This document shows, piece by piece, positions 1 through 6,261 of a stretch of 8,026 nucleotides of DNA. How positions within the stretch are numbered: position 1 is the first letter of the stretch; every line of letters starts with the position of its first letter. Under the pieces are notes generated by a model. The model saw only the letters and a program-made list of their open reading frames with translations, was not told where the DNA came from and did no database searches. The DNA lies in NCBI GenBank assembly GCA_016764115.1, contig JAESSM010000013.1, positions 3,542 to 11,567 of the forward strand, in the 5' to 3' direction. This DNA comes from Bacteroidia bacterium. Lineage in GTDB: Bacteria; Bacteroidota; Bacteroidia; JAESSM01; NORP286. The position numbers were made by a program, and so were the translations under genes.

Positions 1-1284
1 GTAGATGTATTACTAGGTCTCCAATGGGGAGATGAAGGAAAAGGTAAAATAGTTGATGTTTTATGTCCAAAATATGACGTGATCGCTCGCTTTCAAGGCG
101 GCCCAAATGCAGGACACACACTAGAATTTAACGGATTAAAGCATGTGTTGCATACTATCCCTTCAGGAATATTTCATGAGAATATTATTAACATGGTTGG
201 TAATGGAGTTGTCATTGATCCCATTACACTCAAGAAAGAAATTGAGGACTTAGAAAATCTTAACGCCAATCCTCGAAAGAATCTCCTTATATCCAATAAA
301 GCACAGCTGATTCTCCCTACTCATAAATTGCTAGATGCAGTTACTGAAAAAGCAAAAGGAGATAAAAAGATCGGCTCCACATTAAGAGGAATCGGTCCAA
401 CATATAAAGATAAAATTGGAAGAACAGGAATAAGAATTGGAGACGTTTTTAATGCGGACTTCCAGGAAAAATACGATGTATTAAAAGAATACCACCTTAA
501 AATTGCCGAGTTTCATGGAGATAAAAGTGAAATAAATGAAAGGGAGTGGTTTGATGCAATAGACTTTATTAAGGAATTAAACATTGTTGATAGCGAGCTA
601 TTAATAAACCAATACATCAAAGAAGGCAAAAAAATACTTGCAGAAGGAGCCCAGGGATCTTTATTAGATATAGATTTCGGGTCTTACCCTTATGTTACTT
701 CTTCAAATACCATTACAGCAGGTGCATGTATTGGTTTGGGTATTGCACCAAGCAAGATTGGTAAAGTTTATGGAATTTTCAAAGCCTATTGTACCAGAGT
801 AGGAAGTGGGCCTTTTCCAACAGAATTATTGAATGATGTAGGTGAACAATTAAGAAAAGCCGGCAATGAATTCGGCTCTACAACCGGACGTCCGAGGAGA
901 TGCGGTTGGCTTGATCTTCCAGCATTAAAATATGCCATAATGCTAAACGATGTTACTGAGTTGATCATGACTAAGGTTGATGTATTGAATGAGTTTGAAA
1001 ACATTGAAACCTGTTTCGAATACTGCTCTGAAGATCAAAGGAAGGATATTATTTCCTTCAGTAATGGCACTTTATCACATTACAAACCGAATTTTAAAAA
1101 TGTTCCAGGCTGGAACCAGAACCTTTCAAATATAAATTCAGGAAACGATTTACCTGGACCTTTAGAAGACTACATTAAATATATTGAAAAGGAAGTCGAG
1201 GTACCTGTCACTATGCTTTCAACAGGACCGGATAGGACTCAGATCCTTAAGAGAGACAATAGTCTTACTACAGCAAATGCTTAA
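1..1284 (+). CDS. purA: Adenylosuccinate synthetase, PurA (5' end cut by window edge)
   Basis: PurA joins IMP and aspartate using GTP to make adenylosuccinate, the first committed step from IMP to AMP, in the cytoplasm. Frame 1 is open from base 1 to TAA at 1282-1284, giving 427 residues against about 425-430 for the family, so only two or three N-terminal residues are missing. Visible signatures in window numbering: WGDEGKGK at 9-16 with the catalytic Asp at 11; GGPNAGHT at 33-40 with the catalytic His at 39 (E. coli Asp13 and His41, same offset of 2); STLRGIGP at 126-133 and Arg141 (IMP contacts, E. coli Thr129/Arg143); EGAQGSLLDID at 215-225; TSSNT at 233-237; STTGRPRRCGWLD from 293; TKVDVL at 324-329 for guanine binding; and STGPDRTQ at 407-414. 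All key residues are intact. The GTG at 79 lies inside the conserved N-terminal region and is not the true start. GGP where E. coli has GGH is, from memory, normal in Bacteroidota. Confidence 0.98.
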   Translation, partial: VDVLLGLQWGDEGKGKIVDVLCPKYDVIARFQGGPNAGHTLEFNGLKHVLHTIPSGIFHENIINMVGNGVVIDPITLKKEIEDLENLNANPRKNLLISNKAQLILPTHKLLDAVTEKAKGDKKIGSTLRGIGPTYKDKIGRTGIRIGDVFNADFQEKYDVLKEYHLKIAEFHGDKSEINEREWFDAIDFIKELNIVDSELLINQYIKEGKKILAEGAQGSLLDIDFGSYPYVTSSNTITAGACIGLGIAPSKIGKVYGIFKAYCTRVGSGPFPTELLNDVGEQLRKAGNEFGSTTGRPRRCGWLDLPALKYAIMLNDVTELIMTKVDVLNEFENIETCFEYCSEDQRKDIISFSNGTLSHYKPNFKNVPGWNQNLSNINSGNDLPGPLEDYIKYIEKEVEVPVTMLSTGPDRTQILKRDNSLTTANA

Positions 1285-1292
1285 CCGGTTAA
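1281..1292. repeat. 12-bp perfect palindrome spanning the purA stop codon
   Basis: TTAACCGGTTAA reads identically on both strands and contains the purA TAA at 1282-1284. It has no spacer and no following T-tract, so it is a poor rho-independent terminator. It could be a protein-binding site or chance. Confidence 0.4.
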
Positions 1293-1303
1293 CTTTATCG
1301 AAC

Positions 1304-1336
1304 TTTCACCGTAATAATTCACAAATCTTACGTTTT
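1304..1336 (+). promoter_or_regulatory. Possible Bacteroidota-type promoter for the OstA-like gene
   Basis: TACGTTTT at 1329-1336 matches the -7 consensus TAnnTTTG except for the last base. TTTC at 1304-1307, 21 bases upstream, is one mismatch from the -33 TTTG element. The box ends 20 bases before the proposed TTG start, a sensible distance. If real, the OstA-like gene need not depend on read-through from purA. The match is imperfect in AT-rich DNA, so this is only a candidate. Confidence 0.3.
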
Positions 1337-1356
1337 ACCTATTTCGAGTATTAAAC

Positions 1357-2919
1357 TTGAATGATGTTTTGAATCGCAATATTAAACTACATATTGCCTC
1401 TCTCCTGTTTATTTGGATCATTACTCAACCTTTATTTGCACAAAAGGTTACTAAAATTCAAATAATAAATTCTAATACCCTAGAATATGATGAGCTAAAA
1501 GGTGATAAAATACGAAGGCTTATCGGAGAAGTGATCTTTAAACATGATTCCGTTTATCTTTACTGTGATAGTGCTTACATGTATGCTAATAATACCATTG
1601 ATGCATTTAGCAATGTACATATTGAGCAAGGAGACTCTCTTGATATTTATGCAGACCTACTAAAGTACAATGGAAATTCAAAGCTAGCAGAGTTGCATCA
1701 CAATGTGAAAATGACCGACAAGATCATGGTCTTAAAAACCGAGCGCCTGGATTATAACATGAAATCTAATGTTTCCTATTATACAAACGGAGGAAAAATA
1801 AAAGACCCTGAAAATGACCTGACAAGCATTAAAGGTTATTATTTCTCCCAATCAAAAACACTTTTTTTTAAAGATAGCGTGGAGCTGATCAATGAAAACT
1901 ATACCATTTATTGTGATACTCTTAAATATCGCACAATTACTAAGATCGCATACTTTTATGGTCCTACGAAAATAATCAGCGATGAGAATACTATTTACTG
2001 TAATTATGGTTGGTATGATACAGAAAAAGAATTGTCTCAATTTAGTAAAAAGGCAAAGCTAGAATCAAAAGATCAAGTACTTAAGGCCGACAGCTTATAT
2101 TATGACAGAAATAAAGGTTACGGTCAGTCATTTAAAAACATTTCATTGACAGATACTACTAAAGACATTATTATTAAAGGTGATTATGCAGAGTTCTTTA
2201 GAAAAAAAGACAGCACTATGGTAACCGGAAATGCTTTGCTTATTCAATTAATGGAAGATGATTCATTGTTTTTACATGCTGATACTCTGATGGCTATGTA
2301 CGACAGCTCTAAAAATGGAAGAGTATTGTTTGCCTATCATCATGTAAAAGTATATAAAACTGACCTTCAGGCCGCTTGCGATTCCTTGGTTTATTCTTTC
2401 TATGATTCAACGATGAAGTTTTACACTGAGCCGGTAATTTGGTCAGAAGAAAATCAGTTAACTGCAGATTTCATCACTCTAAACCTGACAAGTAACTCAA
2501 TCGACTCATTGAACCTTTATGACAATGCTTTCATTACCTCTGAGGTTGACAGCCAAAACTTCAATCAAGTAAAAGGAAAACAAATGGTCGGTTATTTTAA
2601 AGATAATGCCATTAACAGGATGTTTGTATATGGCAATGGGCAAAGTATATATTACGCTTTGGAAGACGAAGAAAGTAATAACATCTTAGGCATCAACAAA
2701 GCAGATTGCACAAATATGATATTACGGTTCAAAAAGAACAAAGCTCAACAGATAACATTCTTAACAGAGCCAGCTGCTACACTTTATCCTGTAGAAAAAT
2801 TTCCAAAAGAAGAATTGTTTTTGAAAGGGTATAACTGGCAAGATCATCGCAGGCCAAAATCAAAAAATGACATTTTCATTAAAAGTGAAGTTCTCAAATC
2901 TTCATCATCTCAAAATTGA
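1357..2919 (+). CDS. OstA-like exported protein (LptA/OstA-type beta-jellyroll repeats)
   Basis: A 520-residue protein resembling the Bacteroidota OstA-like family, related to the periplasmic LptA/OstA proteins that carry lipopolysaccharide to the outer membrane. A signal peptide is clear: hydrophobic segment about 11-27 and LFA before Gln29, predicting cleavage after Ala28. The mature part repeats a short [CAT]-D/E-[ST]-L-x-Y-like motif: YCDSAY at 69-74, YADLLKY at 98-104, YCDTLKY at 185-191, KADSLYY at 243-249, HADTLM at 307-312, ACDSLVY at 340-346 and TADF at 369-372. The period is about 29 residues at first and up to 33 later. This fits stacked turns of a beta-jellyroll. At 520 residues it is far longer than E. 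coli LptA (185) and has no evident LptD-type barrel. The start is TTG: a stop at 1315-1317 closes the frame, no ATG or GTG lies between, and the next in-frame ATG (about residue 75) would remove the signal peptide. TTG at 1369 is an alternative. The LPS-transport role is inferred from the family. Confidence 0.88.
   Translation: MNDVLNRNIKLHIASLLFIWIITQPLFAQKVTKIQIINSNTLEYDELKGDKIRRLIGEVIFKHDSVYLYCDSAYMYANNTIDAFSNVHIEQGDSLDIYADLLKYNGNSKLAELHHNVKMTDKIMVLKTERLDYNMKSNVSYYTNGGKIKDPENDLTSIKGYYFSQSKTLFFKDSVELINENYTIYCDTLKYRTITKIAYFYGPTKIISDENTIYCNYGWYDTEKELSQFSKKAKLESKDQVLKADSLYYDRNKGYGQSFKNISLTDTTKDIIIKGDYAEFFRKKDSTMVTGNALLIQLMEDDSLFLHADTLMAMYDSSKNGRVLFAYHHVKVYKTDLQAACDSLVYSFYDSTMKFYTEPVIWSEENQLTADFITLNLTSNSIDSLNLYDNAFITSEVDSQNFNQVKGKQMVGYFKDNAINRMFVYGNGQSIYYALEDEESNNILGINKADCTNMILRFKKNKAQQITFLTEPAATLYPVEKFPKEELFLKGYNWQDHRRPKSKNDIFIKSEVLKSSSSQN
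1361..1372 (+). promoter_or_regulatory. Out-of-frame ATG-ATG mini-ORF at the OstA-like start
   Basis: Four bases after the TTG at 1357, in another frame, lie ATG ATG TTT TGA. The TGA (1370-1372) overlaps the second in-frame TTG (1369-1371) in the arrangement TTGA. Ribosomes starting on the ATGs would stop exactly at the alternative TTG start, where re-initiation is conceivable. This is direct sequence geometry; the regulatory reading is speculation. Confidence 0.2.
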
Positions 2920-2954
2920 TCGATCCAAAAATAATTACCACAACTTTTGCGTTA

Positions 2955-2967
2955 TAGATTTAATCTA
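2955..2967. repeat. 13-bp inverted repeat in the OstA-TPR intergenic gap
   Basis: TAGATT, one base, AATCTA: a perfect 6-1-6 inverted repeat, 36 bases after the OstA-like stop codon. The one-base spacer argues against an RNA hairpin, so a DNA-binding site is the only obvious functional reading. Short AT-only palindromes of this size are common by chance. Confidence 0.25.
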
Positions 2968-3002
2968 ATCAGTTAAAAGGATCATTCATTTATTATTTAG
3001 TG

Positions 3003-3028
3003 CTTTTCCACATGCTTTTGTTGAAAAG
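3003..3028 (+). other. Hairpin upstream of the TPR gene
   Basis: CTTTTCCACA (3003-3012) pairs with TGTTGAAAAG (3019-3028) over nine of ten positions, with one C-T mismatch and a six-base loop. It is the best hairpin in the 162-base gap. The downstream DNA (TATACTCCTCC) is not a T-tract, so it is not a standard terminator. It could help end the OstA-like transcript or be an upstream element for the next gene. No gene fits in the 2920-3081 gap. Confidence 0.3.
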
Positions 3029-3056
3029 TATACTCCTCCAAAAGGTACCTAATATC

Positions 3057-3064
3057 TATCTTTA
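3057..3064 (+). promoter_or_regulatory. Possible -7 promoter box for the TPR-barrel operon
   Basis: TATCTTTA matches the Bacteroidota -7 consensus TAnnTTTG except for the last base and ends 17 bases before the ATG at 3082. There is no clear TTG at the expected -33 position (about 3034-3037 reads TCCT), which weakens the call. The 162-base gap and the coupled downstream gene make a promoter somewhere in this region likely. Confidence 0.38.
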
Positions 3065-3081
3065 CAGTTGAATAGAACGCA

Positions 3082-6000
3082 ATGAAAAACGTTATTTTTC
3101 TAACTGTTTTACTCCTTTTTGGATTCGAAACAGTTTTCTCACAAAAAACCTCCAGCGATCTAGGCCCCGTAAATGCTTATGAAAAGGGATTAGAATTGTA
3201 CAGAGATGGCAAATTCGGTTCAGCTCAAGTTCAATTTAGTAAAGCACTGCAAAATGCTGATCCCACCTCCAACGCAATTCACCAAAATTTTGAACAAGAG
3301 GCGGCATATTACAACACAATGTGCGCATTAAATCTTTATCACAGCAATTCTGAAAAGCTGTTGATGAATTATTTAAAGGATTATCCAAACAGTCCCAGAA
3401 TCTCTCATACTCATTTCAATTTAGGTCGGCTTTACTTCAGGCAAAAAAGGCACACAAATGTTATTCAGAGCCTTAGAAAAGTAAATATATACCATTTAGA
3501 TAATCACGAAATGTCCGAGTTATACTTCAAACTCGGTTACAGTCATTTCAAAAAAAGAGATTACAAAGAAGCTAACAGGGCATTTTTTGAGATCAAAGAT
3601 CTACCAAACAAGTATTCCTATCCCGCGAACTACTACTATGGTTACAGCGCTTACATGAACGGTAATTATCCCGTTGCTCTTGAGAGTTTCATTAGAATTA
3701 AGGATGTAGAAGCTTACAGCAAGGTCATTCCCTACTACATTGCTCAAATTTACTTTTTGCAGAAAGATTACCCACGATTGATCTCTTATGGAGATGAAGC
3801 GTTACGTGTCCACAAATTAAAAAATGAGAACAGGATACAGCAGTTGATTGCGCAGGCGTATTATGAAATGGAAGATTACAAAATGGCGGCAAAACATTTC
3901 GAGGAATATATCACTAAAGAACGCAACATTACTCCAAATGATATTTATCAGTTTGGTTTCTCGCTTTACAAGATCAAAAAATACAAGAAAGCTGCATTTG
4001 CATTTGAACAAATAATTGATGGTAAAGATAATCTTGCTCAAAATGCTCTGTTCTTCCTGGGAAGTTGTAACATAAAATCTGGAAATAAAAGAGATGCTCG
4101 AATTGCCTTCAGCAATGCTGCCAAGCTAGATTTTGATCAGTCGATCAAAGAAAATTCAGAATTCAATTATGCCAAACTATCCTTTGAATTAGCTTACCAT
4201 CAGGTTGCTGTTAAATCACTCCAGGAATTCATCAATAAATATCCCGATAGTAAAAATGCCGATGAAGGCAGGGAAATACTGAGTAACGTTTTTTTATCAA
4301 CAAAGAATTATAAAGATGCGCTTCCGTTATTAGCAGCGATTAAGAAGCGAACTCGGAAAATAGACGAGGCACATCAAAAAGTGGCATACTATAGAGGCAT
4401 AGAAGTATATAATAGACGCAAATATGATGATGCAATTAAATTATTTAACCTTTCTCTTAAATTTCCTAAGAATGATGAAGTAAAATCTTTGAGTCATTTT
4501 TGGAAAGCAGAAACTTACTATAAGTTAAATGACCATGAAAAGTCTATAGATAGTTACCTTGATTTCTTCAGCACTAAAGGAGTTGAGCAAAATAATCAAT
4601 ACCAAATAGCCTATTACAATTTAGCATACAATTATTTTAAAAAGGAGAATTATTGGAAAGCATTAAAGTATTACAAAGAATACATTTGGGATGCTGAAAA
4701 TGACAATTCACCACCTGATAATCATCCTCTCGTTACAAGGGAAAACCTAATAAATGATGCAATAATGCGTTCAGCAGATTGCTGCTTTATATTGAAAAAA
4801 TATGAAGCCGCAGTAAAATATTACGACCAGGTAATTGTTGATACCGCAACTGGAACGGACTATGCGCTTTTCCAAAAGGCATTGATCCTTGGATTGCAAA
4901 ACAACCCTGAGGAAAAGATACAAACGATGTATGAGGTGGTTAACACTCATACAGAATCTCCTTATGTAGATGATGCTTTATATGAAATTGGAAACACTTA
5001 TCTGGTTATAAATATGAATGATAATGCCATTGATGAATATACCAACATCATTAAAAATCATCCTAATAGCAGCTACATTAAGAATTCCTTATTAAACCTT
5101 GGATTGATCAACTACAATAACGGCAAAGACAAAGAAGCCCTGGAACACTATAAAGAAGTTGTTGTTCAATATCCACGTACAAAGGAAGCTAAAGAAGCCA
5201 TTAGCGGCATCAAAAATATTTATGTTTCCCTGGGAGATGTAGACAAATACATTAAATATATTGAGGATAGTGTTCCTTATGCATCTATAGGAATATCCGA
5301 GCAAGACTCCATTACATATGAAGCTGCAGAATTAAGATACATGAAAGGAGATTGTGGAAAGTCTATTGGAGATTTTGCGAACTACTTAACCAAATTTCCG
5401 GAAGGTTATTTTGCTACCAATGCGCACTTCTATAAAGCTGAATGCGAGTACAAAACAGGAAACAATGAAGCCGCATTGGAGGATTACAAATATATAACTG
5501 AGCTACCAAGAGATATTTTTACAGAAAAAGCGCTATACCAATCTGCCACTATCAATTTTGCTTTCAAAAATCATGTAGATGCGCTTTTGAATTATGAAAA
5601 TTTGGAACAAATTGCTGAGTATAAAAAGAACATCGTAAAGGCCCGTTTAGGAAAGATGAAATGTCATTTCTACTTAGGTAACAATCAGTTGGCAATTCTT
5701 AATGCTAATAAAGTATTAATGTATAACAAGTCTTCTGAAGATGCACTGACTGAAGCTCACCACTTTTTGGGTAGAGCTGCACTTTCAATGGATAGCCTAG
5801 ATATTGCGAAAAAAGAATTTACAATAACCAAGGCTTCTCTTTCGGAAATAGGTGCAGAAGCACATTACAACCTGGCACTGATCGAGTATAAAAAAGAAAA
5901 TTACGCAGATTCAAAGGATATTATTTTTGAACTCAACAGCAGAAGGCCTCCCGTTGATTTTTGGTTAGCAAAAGGATTCGTTTTATTGGCATTGAATTAT

Positions 6001-6261
6001 GTTAAGCAAAACGATTTCTTCCAGGCAAAGCACACATTACAAAGCATCATTGACAACTATAATGGTGATGATGAAATAGTATCAATAGCTAAAACTAAAC
6101 TACAAGAAACCAAGGCATCGGAGCAAAACTGGCTTGAATCAGAACTTAGTAAAAAAGACACAACTGATGAAGAAGTAGAAATACCGTTGCCGGACTCCAT
6201 GGATATTGAAACAGACCACAATACTCAAAACGATTTAGGTTTATTAGACAATGAACATTAA
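3082..6261 (+). CDS. Large exported tetratricopeptide-repeat (TPR) protein
   Basis: A 1059-residue protein made almost wholly of TPR helix pairs, probably a periplasmic or envelope-attached scaffold. The N-terminus is a signal peptide (KN at 2-3, hydrophobic 4-15, VFS before Gln21). About two dozen TPR-like units follow from residue 32 to about 990, for example 145-171, 252-277, 287-311, 433-460, 508-535, 631-658, 668-695, 779-806 and 962-990, with the usual small-residue and Tyr/Phe spacing. At about 711-745 the repeats are broken by a GDVDKYIKYIEDSVPY linker leading into SEQDSITYEAAE, a segment I recall from long Bacteroidota TPR proteins such as P. gingivalis TprA (PG1385). The tail, about 1020-1059, is acidic and probably disordered. 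An in-frame TAG at 3073-3075 makes ATG 3082 the first possible start. The stop overlaps the next gene by 11 bases, suggesting coupled expression with the barrel. The exact function is unknown; protein-protein binding is the safe inference. Confidence 0.9.
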   Translation: MKNVIFLTVLLLFGFETVFSQKTSSDLGPVNAYEKGLELYRDGKFGSAQVQFSKALQNADPTSNAIHQNFEQEAAYYNTMCALNLYHSNSEKLLMNYLKDYPNSPRISHTHFNLGRLYFRQKRHTNVIQSLRKVNIYHLDNHEMSELYFKLGYSHFKKRDYKEANRAFFEIKDLPNKYSYPANYYYGYSAYMNGNYPVALESFIRIKDVEAYSKVIPYYIAQIYFLQKDYPRLISYGDEALRVHKLKNENRIQQLIAQAYYEMEDYKMAAKHFEEYITKERNITPNDIYQFGFSLYKIKKYKKAAFAFEQIIDGKDNLAQNALFFLGSCNIKSGNKRDARIAFSNAAKLDFDQSIKENSEFNYAKLSFELAYHQVAVKSLQEFINKYPDSKNADEGREILSNVFLSTKNYKDALPLLAAIKKRTRKIDEAHQKVAYYRGIEVYNRRKYDDAIKLFNLSLKFPKNDEVKSLSHFWKAETYYKLNDHEKSIDSYLDFFSTKGVEQNNQYQIAYYNLAYNYFKKENYWKALKYYKEYIWDAENDNSPPDNHPLVTRENLINDAIMRSADCCFILKKYEAAVKYYDQVIVDTATGTDYALFQKALILGLQNNPEEKIQTMYEVVNTHTESPYVDDALYEIGNTYLVINMNDNAIDEYTNIIKNHPNSSYIKNSLLNLGLINYNNGKDKEALEHYKEVVVQYPRTKEAKEAISGIKNIYVSLGDVDKYIKYIEDSVPYASIGISEQDSITYEAAELRYMKGDCGKSIGDFANYLTKFPEGYFATNAHFYKAECEYKTGNNEAALEDYKYITELPRDIFTEKALYQSATINFAFKNHVDALLNYENLEQIAEYKKNIVKARLGKMKCHFYLGNNQLAILNANKVLMYNKSSEDALTEAHHFLGRAALSMDSLDIAKKEFTITKASLSEIGAEAHYNLALIEYKKENYADSKDIIFELNSRRPPVDFWLAKGFVLLALNYVKQNDFFQAKHTLQSIIDNYNGDDEIVSIAKTKLQETKASEQNWLESELSKKDTTDEEVEIPLPDSMDIETDHNTQNDLGLLDNEH

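Noticed and set aside
79..81. GTG as the purA start
   Set aside because: The frame continues upstream to base 1 through the essential WGDEGKGK motif, so the true start lies just outside the window.
786..1004. Minus-strand frame of 72 codons inside purA
   Set aside because: It lies wholly antisense to conserved PurA motifs and has no recognisable domain; a shadow frame.
1357..2919. Calling the OstA-like protein LptD
   Set aside because: The repeats continue through most of the length and there is no C-terminal barrel; the end is polar (SSSSQN), not an aromatic outer-membrane signature.
3817..5304. Minus-strand frames within the TPR gene, rich in Phe/Ile/Asn
   Set aside because: The hydrophobic look comes from reverse reading of AT-rich Lys/Glu/Asn codons; there is no sign of a real membrane protein gene.
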